12,645 bases of DNA. Source: JBCDBY01 sp039182715. Its GTDB lineage: Bacteria; Planctomycetota; PLA2. The position numbers and the translations under genes were made by a program. Under the pieces are notes generated by a model, which was not told the origin of the DNA, made no database searches, and saw only the letters and a program-made list of their open reading frames with translations. The stretch lies in assembly GCA_039182715.1 (NCBI GenBank), contig JBCDBY010000111.1:1-12645 (forward strand). Reading direction: 5' to 3'. Below are positions 1-7,132 of this stretch, in pieces. Every line of letters begins with the position of its first letter. The stretch's first letter is position 1.

Positions 1-386
1 ACGATGCGCGCGACCTTGGCCGCATCGGTCGGCGCCACGACGCCGGTCTCCCCCGCCCGCACCAGCGCGAGCCCCTTCGCCTCGGCCTCGGGCCGCACGA
101 GCTCCAGCTCGCGCGCCAGCAGGGGATCGAGCGCGACGTCGGCCCAGGTCGGTTCCTCGCGGCCCGCGTCGATGCGCGCGACCTGCAGCACGTCCTCGGA
201 GACCTGCAGGATGCGCCGCGCCGTACGCGCCAGCGCGTCGGCCGCTTCCTGCTGTTCCTCGTTCAGCGGCCCGAGCTTGCCGGAGCCGAGCAGCTGCGCG
301 AAGCCGAGCAGCGACTGCAGCGGCGAACGCAGCTCGTGGCTGAGTCCCTCGAGCAGCGCCCGACGCGTCCGCGCGGGCTCGCTCAT
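1..386 (-). CDS. Histidine kinase, N-terminal part (HisKA domain); runs off left edge
   Basis: The minus-strand frame starts at ATG 386-384 and stays open to the window edge (about 128 residues). It contains a clear HisKA H-box, GLSHELRSPLQSLLGFAQLL, with the phospho-accepting histidine at residue 17, followed by the second dimerisation helix (around residues 40-72, ending RILQVSEDVLQVARIDAG) and the linker toward a CA/ATPase domain that lies outside the window. Two-component kinases of this family autophosphorylate on this histidine and pass the phosphate to a response regulator. The start is supported by AAGGA (393-397) six bases upstream and by a 4-bp ATGA overlap with the end of the exported HEAT-like gene, which implies translational coupling. 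Oddly, only 16 residues precede the histidine, so there is no N-terminal sensor or membrane segment. Sensing must come from a partner or from C-terminal domains not seen here. The family is firm; the signal is unknown. Confidence 0.88.
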   Translation of the reverse strand, partial: MSEPARTRRALLEGLSHELRSPLQSLLGFAQLLGSGKLGPLNEEQQEAADALARTARRILQVSEDVLQVARIDAGREEPTWADVALDPLLARELELVRPEAEAKGLALVRAGETGVVAPTDAAKVARI

Positions 387-2764
387 CGCAGTTCCTTCGC
401 GGCCCAGATCGGCCAGTAGAGTCCGGGCTTGCGACGTGCACCGGCCGGCGCGGTGTCACCCGCCGCACGACGGAGCGCCGCCTGCGCCTGCGGCAGCATG
501 CTCTTCTCGAACTTCATGCCCGACTCGACCACGGCGACGAGCAGCCATGATTCGATCCAGAGCTTGCGCAGCGCGTCGTTCTCCATCGCGCGCGCCTCGA
601 GCGCGGCGAGGAGTTTGTCCCGCCGCTCCGGACGAATGCCGCGGCCGGGCTGCTTCGGGTCGAGTACGTAGGAGATCAGCGGCCCCCATCGACGACGCTG
701 TTTGCCTTCGTTCACCCGCTCGGTCCACAAGAGGGCGAATCGTTCCGGCATGACGTTGCCGGCGAGCGCGTCGTAGTTCGTGCGCTCGGACGGAATCTTC
801 TCGGGCTCCCGCAACGCGCGCGGCAGCCATGTGCCGAGCGTGCGCCACGGGAGTCCCATCGACTTCGGGAACGCCGCCCCGGATCGCTTCGCCAACGATG
901 CGAGGTCGACCGCCTTGCGCGGGATGATGCGCAGTCCACCGGCCAACGAGGTCAGCCGGAGGGTCAGCCCCGCGCCCGCCAGCCGCGCGTAGCGATTCTC
1001 GTGCGCCAACAGGAGCGAGACGCCGTCGGCCTCCCCCGCCTTCAGGAGAGCGTCGGCCGACGCGATCGCCAGCGGGACGGCGCCGTCCTTTGCGAGTGCG
1101 CGCAGGCGCGTGCGAACCGGATCGCCCCCGTGCTCCAGCAGCGCGATGAGCGCACGCTCGAGGTCGACCCCTTCGAGGTCACCGAGTCGCGCGAGCAGCG
1201 GCTCGACGGCGGACCGGTCGCCCTTCTCCATCATTTCCAGGAGCCCCGCGGCGTCGCGCGATTGGGGCGCATGACGCGCGGCCAGCTCACGCGCCGCGCG
1301 CGTATCGATGCGCACGAGCAGCCCGACGAGCGAATCGATCTCCGCTCTTTCCTGCGAGCGCTCCAGCCGCTGCGCCACCAGCGCCAGCACGTGCTCGAGC
1401 CGCGCGCCGGTGGCCGGCACCGGTTCGCTGCCGTCCCGCGGCAGCGCAAGGCAGATCTCGATCTCCTCGCCGCGCGCGCCGTACGCGCGCATGGCGATGC
1501 GTTCGAGCGCAAGCGGACGGCGGAGCAGCCTGCTGTCCGGCACCCCGCGCAAGCCGGGCGTCGGTCCGAGGAAGTCCGCCTGCCCCGCGTCGACGGACGG
1601 TACGAGCACGCCGAGGAAGACGCCTCGCGCCGTGCGCATGGGCTCCTGCAGGCGCACGTCGCGCCGCACGACACGCGCGGGCGACGGGGGCCGATCGGGA
1701 CGCGTCCGCAGCAGTACGACCTGGAGGAAGCGATAGGTCTCGCCCGGCGGCGGGTGCGCAATGGGACCGCCGGAGGCGGCGCGCGCCTGCTTCCACGCAT
1801 CGAAGGGGCGCGGAGGCGCGCCATACGCCGTCGCGACGAGCTCCGCGACGATCGGACGCAGCGGTGCCAGCGCGCCCATGCGCTCCAGCACGAGATCGAC
1901 GAGTTCGCCGCGCACGACCGGCGGGACGCGCGCGTCGGCGAGCAGTTCCAGCAGCAGCGGTGCCGCGCCGGTGAGGAACCCTTCGTCGTCACCCGCGACG
2001 GCGGCGACGCTGCGCGCGAGCGCGGTCACGCCGGTCGCGTCGAGCCGCCCCTTCTGATACGCGCGACGCAGGATCTCGCGCGCGTTGCGGCCGCTTGTCA
2101 GTGCGGCGAGACGCGCTTGCGACGCGTCGTCGAGGATCGACGGCAGCGTCAGACCCTCCGCCGCGCGCCCCACGATCGCCCGCAGCCGAGGGTCGTCGGC
2201 GAAGCGGCGACCGAGGCCGAGCAGGGCCGGAAGAATCTCGTGATTCAACACCCACCGCGACCACGCGTCCGGTTCGGCCCGATCCTCGAGCGAGCGCAAC
2301 ACCTCGAGGGTCGCGGTGAAGAGGCGCAGACGCACGCGCGGCGTGAGCTGCCACGCGTTGAGCACGTCGCTCGCGTAGTCGAGGACGAGATTGAGCGTGC
2401 CCGCGTCGACCGGCGCGGGAGGGCGGTAGGCGGCGCCCAGCGCGTCCAGTCCGGCGAGCGCGGCGCGATGCGCGTCGAGCAGGCCGAGCTCGTTGCCGCG
2501 GTCCGGCTTGGGCACGGCGACCAGCGCCGGCTCCAGCACCTCGCGGTAGAGCTCGGCGAGCGTGCGCGTGCGTTTGTCGAACTCGATCAGCACGCAGCGC
2601 GCGTCGACGAATCGCTGCGCGTCGCGGCAGGCGCGCAGGGCGCGACGCAGCGCGAGACGCTCCCCCGGCCCCGCCTCGTCCCAGCGAGCGAGCAAATCCG
2701 CCCGGGACGGGGCAGCGGCGAGCGAACCCGCGAGCAGGGCGGAAACAAGAGCAACCCGCAGCAC
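383..2764 (-). CDS. Exported HEAT-like repeat protein of unknown function
   Basis: 793 residues from GTG 2764. Residues 1-22 form a Sec-type signal (MLRVALVSALLAGSLAAAPSRA), so the protein is probably periplasmic or outer-membrane associated; it has no lipobox. The rest is Ala/Leu/Arg-rich amphipathic helix. Residues about 480-605 look like degenerate HEAT/armadillo repeats (helical pairs such as SAVEPLLARLGDLEGVDLERALIALLEHGGDPVRTRL). A more beta-like segment lies around 345-455 (RFLQVVLLRTR ... EEIEICLALPRDG). Two cysteines near the N-terminus (46 and 57) could form a disulfide. I see no catalytic motif, and a scaffold or protein-binding role is an inference from the helical repeats only. 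It begins 74 bp from a divergent gene and ends in a 4-bp overlap with the histidine kinase, so the two are probably co-expressed and may work together. The GTG start has no Shine-Dalgarno; a TAGATT box lies 6 bases upstream. Confidence 0.8.
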   Translation of the reverse strand: MLRVALVSALLAGSLAAAPSRADLLARWDEAGPGERLALRRALRACRDAQRFVDARCVLIEFDKRTRTLAELYREVLEPALVAVPKPDRGNELGLLDAHRAALAGLDALGAAYRPPAPVDAGTLNLVLDYASDVLNAWQLTPRVRLRLFTATLEVLRSLEDRAEPDAWSRWVLNHEILPALLGLGRRFADDPRLRAIVGRAAEGLTLPSILDDASQARLAALTSGRNAREILRRAYQKGRLDATGVTALARSVAAVAGDDEGFLTGAAPLLLELLADARVPPVVRGELVDLVLERMGALAPLRPIVAELVATAYGAPPRPFDAWKQARAASGGPIAHPPPGETYRFLQVVLLRTRPDRPPSPARVVRRDVRLQEPMRTARGVFLGVLVPSVDAGQADFLGPTPGLRGVPDSRLLRRPLALERIAMRAYGARGEEIEICLALPRDGSEPVPATGARLEHVLALVAQRLERSQERAEIDSLVGLLVRIDTRAARELAARHAPQSRDAAGLLEMMEKGDRSAVEPLLARLGDLEGVDLERALIALLEHGGDPVRTRLRALAKDGAVPLAIASADALLKAGEADGVSLLLAHENRYARLAGAGLTLRLTSLAGGLRIIPRKAVDLASLAKRSGAAFPKSMGLPWRTLGTWLPRALREPEKIPSERTNYDALAGNVMPERFALLWTERVNEGKQRRRWGPLISYVLDPKQPGRGIRPERRDKLLAALEARAMENDALRKLWIESWLLVAVVESGMKFEKSMLPQAQAALRRAAGDTAPAGARRKPGLYWPIWAAKELR
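393..397 (-). promoter_or_regulatory. Shine-Dalgarno of the histidine kinase
   Basis: AAGGA on the minus strand, six bases before ATG 386. It lies inside the last codons of the upstream gene and supports the short, sensor-less kinase start. Confidence 0.6.
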
Positions 2765-2770
2765 ACCCTA

Positions 2771-2776
2771 AATCTA
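2771..2776 (-). promoter_or_regulatory. Candidate -10 box for the HEAT-like / kinase operon (possibly leaderless)
   Basis: TAGATT on the minus strand, ending 6 bases before GTG 2764, with no Shine-Dalgarno between. If it is a -10 element, transcription would begin at or next to the start codon. No good -35 is visible at 17 bp. Confidence 0.3.
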
Positions 2777-2838
2777 CCGTCTGCGGCCCAACCGGGAGCA
2801 GGGTCAAGTTCCGCCCCGGTAGAGCCGACGACTCCGGT

Positions 2839-3294
2839 GTGGGCAAGTCGGCGGCAACCATCATCGGTCTCGCGCTCCTGACCGGGGCGGCGATCTTCGT
2901 CGGACGCTCCTATCTGCAGCCGGCGAGCGAGGGCGCCCAGCGCCAGGAGTCGGTCCTGACGGGCCATCTCGACCCCCGTCTGGTCGACGCCTTCGTCCTC
3001 CAGGACTCGGAGCTGCCGCGCGGGGTCGCGGCGATCGCCGTCGGCGAGCCGGCCATGTATATGCAGGTGAGCGTGCTCTACCCGGCCCTGCCCCGGGTGC
3101 CGGAGCCCAACAAGCACAAGCTGACGCACGTCAACGGCCACCCGACCGCGGAGACCGACCCGGTCCACGTGACGACCGAGGTCGACGACGACGGCGCGTT
3201 CGTGCACTGCATCTATCGCGTCGGCGAGGACTTCGCCACCGGCCGCATCCAGCGCGGCAAGACGGTGGTGGTTCCGCGCCTCGTGCTGGAGTAG
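2839..3294 (+). CDS. Small membrane-anchored or exported protein, unknown function
   Basis: 151 residues from GTG 2839 to TAG. An N-terminal hydrophobic segment (residues 5-23, ATIIGLALLTGAAIFVGRS) follows a single lysine, so it is a signal anchor or signal peptide with the rest in the periplasm. The soluble part (about 30-151) is predicted to be mostly beta strands (AAIAVGEPAMYMQVSVLYPAL ... HVTTEVDDDGAFVHCIYRVGEDFATGRIQRGKTVVVPRLVLE). It has one cysteine (about 122, in FVHCIYRV), which does not form a CxxCH or lipobox. I do not recognise the family. The next ATG (3055) would remove the anchor and part of the domain, so the GTG is preferred; it has no clear Shine-Dalgarno. It lies 9 bp upstream of the aminotransferase, whose ribosome-binding site sits in its last codons, so the two are likely co-transcribed. 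Confidence 0.65.
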   Translation: MGKSAATIIGLALLTGAAIFVGRSYLQPASEGAQRQESVLTGHLDPRLVDAFVLQDSELPRGVAAIAVGEPAMYMQVSVLYPALPRVPEPNKHKLTHVNGHPTAETDPVHVTTEVDDDGAFVHCIYRVGEDFATGRIQRGKTVVVPRLVLE

Positions 3295-3303
3295 TGTGCG
3301 CGC

Positions 3304-4428
3304 ATGGCGCGTCGCGCGCTCGAGTCCTTCGGCACCTCCGTCTTCACCGTCTACTCGCAGCTCGCGCGACGGCACGACGCGATCAATCTCGGGCAGGGCT
3401 TCCCCGACTTCGACGGGCCGACATGGATCCAGGACGCCGCCCGCGACGCGATGCGACGCGGACACAACCAGTACGCGCCGAGCCCCGGCGCGACGCGTCT
3501 GCGCGAGGCGGTCGCCGCCACGACCGGCTACGACGCCGAACGCGAGGTGACGATCACGTCCGGCGCGACGGAAGCGATCGCCGCGGCGCTCTGCGGCCTG
3601 CTCGAGCCGGGCGACGAGGTGCTGACCTTCGAGCCCTTCTACGACTCCTACCCCGCGTGCGCGGCGATGAACGGGGCGACGCTGAAAGCGGTGCCGCTGC
3701 GCGCGCCGGCGTTCACGTTCGACCGCGACGAGTTGGAACGCGCGTTCACCGAGCGCACGCGCCTGTTTCTTCTGAACACGCCCCACAACCCGACCGGTCG
3801 CGTCTTCCGCGAGAAGGAACTCACCGACCTGCTCGCGTGTTGCGCGCGCCACGACTGCATCGTGGTGTCGGACGAGGTCTACGAGCACCTGCTGTTCGAC
3901 GGACACCGGCACGTCAGTCCCGCGTCGCTCGACCGGGACCGCGTCGTGCGCATCTCAAGCGCGGCGAAGACCTTCAGCCTGACCGGCTGGAAGGTCGGCT
4001 GGGCGTGCGCGCCGGAGCCGCTCAGCGCGGCCATCCGCAACGCACACCAGTTCCTTGTCTTCTGCGCGCCCGCGCCGCTGCAGGACGCCATTGCCTGCGC
4101 GCTGGAGCAGGCGGAGGAGCGCGGCTACTACGACGCGTTCCGCAGCGAGTACGCCGAGCGGCGCGCGGTCCTGCTCGACGGCCTCGCGGCGGCCGGCCTC
4201 GCCCCCATCGCGCCCGAGGGCACCTACTTCGCCATGGCGGACGTGCGCGGCTGGGACTGGGGCGACGGCGACGCATTCGCGCAGCGGCTGATCGAAGAGG
4301 TCGGCGTGGCCGCGATTCCCCCGGGCTCGTTCTATGAGCACGAGGAGCACGCCGCCGGCCTGATTCGATTCGCCTTCTGCAAGCAGACGCCGACGATCGA
4401 GGCGGCGGTGCGGCGGCTGACGCGCTAG
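3304..4428 (+). CDS. PLP-dependent aminotransferase, glutamine transaminase K / kynurenine aminotransferase type
   Basis: 374 residues, fold-type I class I/II aminotransferase, close to the usual family length, cytoplasmic. The N-terminal signature INLGQGFPDFDGP (27-39) is typical of the kynurenine aminotransferase / glutamine transaminase K / YbdL branch. Other landmarks are the SGATEA phosphate-cup region (86-91), NTPHNPTG with the PLP-ring asparagine N162, SDEVYEHL with D190 and Y193, and SSAAKTFSLTGWKVGW with Schiff-base lysine K222. The substrate-carboxylate arginine is R355 (LIRFAFCK). This branch transaminates methionine, glutamine and aromatic acids, commonly giving methionine from keto-methylthiobutyrate with glutamine as donor; exact specificity cannot be read here. 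The ATG has GGAG 12 bases upstream (3288-3291). An omega-amidase about 1.85 kb downstream (start 6274) is the expected metabolic partner. An aspartate aminotransferase is less likely given the N-terminal signature. Confidence 0.92.
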   Translation: MARRALESFGTSVFTVYSQLARRHDAINLGQGFPDFDGPTWIQDAARDAMRRGHNQYAPSPGATRLREAVAATTGYDAEREVTITSGATEAIAAALCGLLEPGDEVLTFEPFYDSYPACAAMNGATLKAVPLRAPAFTFDRDELERAFTERTRLFLLNTPHNPTGRVFREKELTDLLACCARHDCIVVSDEVYEHLLFDGHRHVSPASLDRDRVVRISSAAKTFSLTGWKVGWACAPEPLSAAIRNAHQFLVFCAPAPLQDAIACALEQAEERGYYDAFRSEYAERRAVLLDGLAAAGLAPIAPEGTYFAMADVRGWDWGDGDAFAQRLIEEVGVAAIPPGSFYEHEEHAAGLIRFAFCKQTPTIEAAVRRLTR

Positions 4429-4450
4429 GCGCTACCGCTCGCCCTCACAA

Positions 4451-4470
4451 GGACCCCGAGGTCCTCGGGG
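4451..4470. terminator. Palindromic terminator-like hairpin between convergent genes
   Basis: CCCCGAGG (4454-4461) and CCTCGGGG (4463-4470) form a perfect 8-bp dyad around one base. Two alternative pairings exist: GGACC/GGTCC (4451-4455 with 4460-4464), and CTCGCCC (4439-4445) with GGGCGAG (4468-4474). It lies in the 92-bp gap between the aminotransferase stop and the end of the convergent VWA gene, where a shared terminator is expected. There is no U tract on the plus strand and only a weak TCCTTG on the minus strand, so intrinsic termination is uncertain. Confidence 0.4.
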
Positions 4471-4520
4471 CGAGAAACTGGTCGAGGAACGGGGCGGGGA
4501 ACTCGGAGCCTCCTGCGGAT

Positions 4521-6161
4521 CTAGTCGTCGAGATCGAAGAACGGCCGGTCGATGACGACCGACTGTCCGCCGGTCACCTCGGCGATGCGTTCCATGAAGG
4601 CGCCCATCTCCTGCGGGTCCTCGTACTTGTGCGCCTTCTCGATCCGCGACTTGCCGAAGACGAGCGCGATCGTGTTGAAGACCACCTTGCGGAAGCGGTT
4701 GGCGTCGCGCAGCGCGACGATGATCTCCTCCTGCACCTCCATGGAGCCGGAGGAGGGGAGACCGTCGGACAGGAAGTAGACCGTGTCGACCTTCGGGTTG
4801 TTGTAGAGCGCTTCCATGATCGCGCCGTGCGTGTTGGTGCCACCGCGCGGCAGGAAGCGCTTGTCGATCCACACGAGCGCCTTGTCGATGTTCTCCTTGG
4901 TGGCCGGCACGCCGCCCTGTTTGTTCCAGGTGTGCATGTCCGACGCGAAGGTCATCAGGTTGAAGTTGGTCTTCGGGTCGAGCGAACGCACCACGTTGAC
5001 CAGCTGCTTCTTGGCGACGTCGATGCGCTGCGGCGGCGCCTCGAGCCACTTCATGGAGCCGCTGATGTCCACCACGAAGAGCACGTGGTCGGAGAAGATC
5101 TTGAAGTTGTAGTAGGTCGAGACGGAGATGCGCTCACCCTTGGCGAACTTGCCCTCGTCGGTGAGCTTGCCCTTCTTCTTGTCGCGCCACCACTTCTCCC
5201 AGACGTCGGGCGCGAGCTTGAAGTCCTGGCCCGTCACCAGCTTGAGCGACTCGTACGCGGCGCTCTTGGCGCGCAGGTTGCCCTCGCGCATGGTCAGGAC
5301 GAGCTCCGGGAAGAGCGCCTCGACCTTGTTGCGTCCGACCGCCTGCGCGCACGCCTCACGGAGGATCTGGCTGTCCTCTTTGAAGAGTGCGCGCATCATC
5401 TTCAGCGCTTCTTCGCTGCGCGCATGGTCGAGGAGCGTCTCGCAGACGGCGAGACGAATGCGCCAGTCCTTGTCCTTGCCCGCCGTGAGAAGCAGCGCCT
5501 CGGACTGCTCGCCGCCGATGCGGCCGAGCGCACGCAGCGACTCGTATCGAATGGTGGTGCCTTCGCGACCCGTCTTCGCCGCGGCGCGATCGTGGATCTC
5601 GATCAGGCGCGGGACCGCGAGCTTGTGCTTGAGGAGGCCGATCGCCTCGATCGCGCCGAGGCGGATGACGTGGTTGCTGTGCTCGAGAGGCTTCTCGACG
5701 ATCCAGTCCTTCACGTCGTCGAGCGGCGTGTAGGTGAGGGCGTAGCCGAGGTAGCACGGGTAGACGTCCTTGTAGTAGGGCGCGGCCGGCTTGATCTCCT
5801 TGAGGCAGAACTTGTAGACGTCCTCGACGTCCTTCACCTCGCCGATGCGAACGATGGCGACCATCGTGTTGATTCGGGCCCGCGTGTCCTTCTCCTTGCG
5901 CAGGATCCGGCGCAGCGCCTTGATGGACTTCTTGTGCGGCATGTAGCCGAGGCGGCGGATGAGCTCGCGACGGCGGCGCTGCGGAACCAGGTCGTGGTTT
6001 CCGCTCAGTTGGTCCCACTCCTTGACCGTGCGTTTGATCTCTTTCTCGATCGCCTTCTTCTCTTGGGGGGGCTCCCAGTCGACGGCTTCCGCCGGCGCGA
6101 CGAGGAGGAGCAGGGCGACGGCGGCGAGAAGGGGACCTTGCAGAAACTTCACGGAATTCAT
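4521..6161 (-). CDS. Exported HEAT-repeat protein with C-terminal VWA domain
   Basis: 546 residues. A signal peptide (1-26, cleavage after AEA) predicts export. Residues about 60-310 are helical HEAT-type repeats (IRLGAIEAIGLLKHKLAVPRL, YESLRALGRIGG, IRLAVCETLLDHARSEEAL, LREACAQAVGRNKVEALFPEL), ending in TGQDF...DVWEKWW, a linker I associate with planctomycete-type HEAT proteins. A VWA domain spans about 355-540: hydrophobic beta strand HVLFVVD, MIDAS residues D365-x-S367-x-S369, T442 (GGTNTH) and D466 (FLSDG). The MIDAS looks complete, so metal-dependent ligand binding is expected; the partner is unknown and no catalytic motif is visible. The gene is a single unit on the minus strand, convergent with the aminotransferase and divergent from the omega-amidase. 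ATG 6161 is preceded only by TAGG directly abutting the start, a poor Shine-Dalgarno. Family assignment is firm; function is not. Confidence 0.88.
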   Translation of the reverse strand: MNSVKFLQGPLLAAVALLLLVAPAEAVDWEPPQEKKAIEKEIKRTVKEWDQLSGNHDLVPQRRRRELIRRLGYMPHKKSIKALRRILRKEKDTRARINTMVAIVRIGEVKDVEDVYKFCLKEIKPAAPYYKDVYPCYLGYALTYTPLDDVKDWIVEKPLEHSNHVIRLGAIEAIGLLKHKLAVPRLIEIHDRAAAKTGREGTTIRYESLRALGRIGGEQSEALLLTAGKDKDWRIRLAVCETLLDHARSEEALKMMRALFKEDSQILREACAQAVGRNKVEALFPELVLTMREGNLRAKSAAYESLKLVTGQDFKLAPDVWEKWWRDKKKGKLTDEGKFAKGERISVSTYYNFKIFSDHVLFVVDISGSMKWLEAPPQRIDVAKKQLVNVVRSLDPKTNFNLMTFASDMHTWNKQGGVPATKENIDKALVWIDKRFLPRGGTNTHGAIMEALYNNPKVDTVYFLSDGLPSSGSMEVQEEIIVALRDANRFRKVVFNTIALVFGKSRIEKAHKYEDPQEMGAFMERIAEVTGGQSVVIDRPFFDLDD

Positions 6162-6178
6162 CCTAACGGTGGCTCCAC

Positions 6179-6193
6179 CCCGCTGCGAGCGGG
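6179..6193. promoter_or_regulatory. Short inverted repeat in the divergent intergenic region
   Basis: CCCGCT-GCG-AGCGGG, a 6-bp perfect stem with a 3-base loop. It lies 18 bp from the VWA start and about 80 bp upstream of the omega-amidase. It could be an operator or mRNA-leader hairpin; in sequence this GC-rich it could also be chance. Confidence 0.25.
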
Positions 6194-6227
6194 TCTAGGC
6201 GATTCCCCGGGCGGGGTGACGCATGGG

Positions 6228-6272
6228 GATACTGGTTTCTTGGATACTCGTTTCCCTGATACTGGGAAGCCA
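6228..6272 (+). repeat. Three degenerate 15-bp tandem repeats immediately upstream of the omega-amidase start
   Basis: GATACT occurs at 6228, 6243 and 6258, exactly 15 bp apart, within similar 15-mers (GATACTGGTTTCTTG, GATACTCGTTTCCCT, GATACTGGGAAGCCA). The first bases of the gene (from 6273) continue the same periodicity: the unit from 6244 matches the unit from 6274 at 11 of 15 positions. The third unit supplies the GGGAAG Shine-Dalgarno-like sequence. The array is probably a slippage duplication of the gene start; a repeated binding site is an alternative. Confidence 0.7.
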
Positions 6273-6273
6273 G

Positions 6274-7038
6274 ATGCGCGTATCGCTGATTGAAACGGAC
6301 ACGGCCTGGGAGGATCCGGCGGCCAACCGGAACCGGATCCGGGAAAATCTGCCGGCCTCCGGGGACCTCTCGGTCTTCCCGGAGCTGAGCTTCAGCGGCT
6401 TTACGATGCAGCCGGAGCCCGACCCGGAGGCGGAGCCGTTCCTCCAGGATCTGGCCCGGGAGCGGGGAACCGCCATCGTGGCGGGTTACGTCGCGGACGG
6501 ACCCCGGAATCGGGCCGTGGCCGTCGATGCCCGGGGCGAGGTCCTCGCTCGCTACGACAAGCTGCACCCCTTTAGCTACGCAGGAGAGCACGAAAGTTAC
6601 GTGCCCGGAAACGAGCTGCCGATCTTCGAGCTGTCCGGGATCCGGACGGCCCTGTTGATCTGCTACGACCTCCGGTTCCCCGGGCCCTTTCGGGAGGCGG
6701 CCCTGCGCGGTGCCCAGCTTTTCTGCGTGATCGCCAGCTGGCCGGCCGCGCGGGTAGACGCCTGGCGCACCCTGCTCCGCGCCCGCGCCTTCGAGAACCA
6801 GGCGTACGTGATCGGCGTGAACCGGGTGGGCGCCGATCCCCAGGCGGAGTACGTCTCTTCCTCGCGCGCCGTGGCGCCGGACGGCGAGGTGCTCTGCGAC
6901 GGCCCCGGCACGGTGGAGGTGGACGGCGCGCGGGTGGACCAGCTGCGCGCCACGTTCCCGCTGCTGTCGGACGTGCGCGGCGATCGGTACCGGTATGGCG
7001 AGTGGGCCGGCAGCCCCGAGCCGGGAGCCGTCCGCTAG
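6274..7038 (+). CDS. Omega-amidase, YafV/Nit2-type nitrilase superfamily
   Basis: 254 residues from ATG 6274. The catalytic triad of the carbon-nitrogen hydrolase fold is visible: E37 (FPELSFSG), K96 (YDKLHPF) and C130 (LLICYDLRFP). Details match YafV-type omega-amidases: SYAGEHESY after the lysine, the SWPAARVDAWRTLLRARAFENQAYVIGVNRVG stretch in residues 155-186, and a short C-terminus. The reaction is hydrolysis of 2-oxoglutaramate (and 2-oxosuccinamate) to the 2-oxo acid and ammonia, in the cytoplasm. It fits the GTK-type aminotransferase at 3304, whose glutamine-derived product it would remove. An in-frame ATG at 6223 would add 17 residues (a hydrophobic stretch encoded by the 15-bp repeats), but 6274 begins exactly at the family's first beta strand and has GGGAAG 4 bases upstream. 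Its arginine codons are rich in CGG, unlike the CGC-dominated neighbours, possibly a sign of different origin. Confidence 0.92.
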   Translation: MRVSLIETDTAWEDPAANRNRIRENLPASGDLSVFPELSFSGFTMQPEPDPEAEPFLQDLARERGTAIVAGYVADGPRNRAVAVDARGEVLARYDKLHPFSYAGEHESYVPGNELPIFELSGIRTALLICYDLRFPGPFREAALRGAQLFCVIASWPAARVDAWRTLLRARAFENQAYVIGVNRVGADPQAEYVSSSRAVAPDGEVLCDGPGTVEVDGARVDQLRATFPLLSDVRGDRYRYGEWAGSPEPGAVR

Positions 7039-7102
7039 CGCCTTCGACGCCCGCCGGCAAACGCCGCCACGCCGCCACGACTCCCCCGCCCGCTTCCCGC
7101 CG

Positions 7103-7124
7103 CAGCTCCCGCGGTCCGGAGCTG
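7103..7124 (+). terminator. Possible stem-loop downstream of the omega-amidase
   Basis: CAGCTCC (7103-7109) pairs with GGAGCTG (7118-7124) around an 8-base loop, 64 bp after the omega-amidase stop. It is followed by TGGAAAACG rather than a U tract, so it may be an mRNA 3' end structure rather than a true intrinsic terminator. Confidence 0.3.
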
Positions 7125-7132
7125 TGGAAAAC

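Noticed and set aside
1001..2881. Long plus-strand open frame opposite the HEAT-like gene
   Set aside because: It is antisense to a gene with a signal peptide and coherent protein sequence. Its product is Arg/Gln-rich low-complexity sequence of the kind GC-rich antisense frames give.
2587..3912. Minus-strand open frame across 2839-3912
   Set aside because: Antisense to the small anchored protein and the aminotransferase, the latter clearly identified by motifs; Arg/Gly/Val-rich product.
6223..6273. Upstream in-frame ATG extending the omega-amidase by 17 residues, giving a signal-like segment
   Set aside because: The extra residues are encoded by the 15-bp repeats. Family members are cytoplasmic and start at the first beta strand, which matches ATG 6274 with its own GGGAAG.
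4629..6293. Long plus-strand open frame opposite the VWA gene
   Set aside because: Shadow of the HEAT/VWA gene. The product is low-complexity (Leu, Val, Arg, Asp) with no family features.
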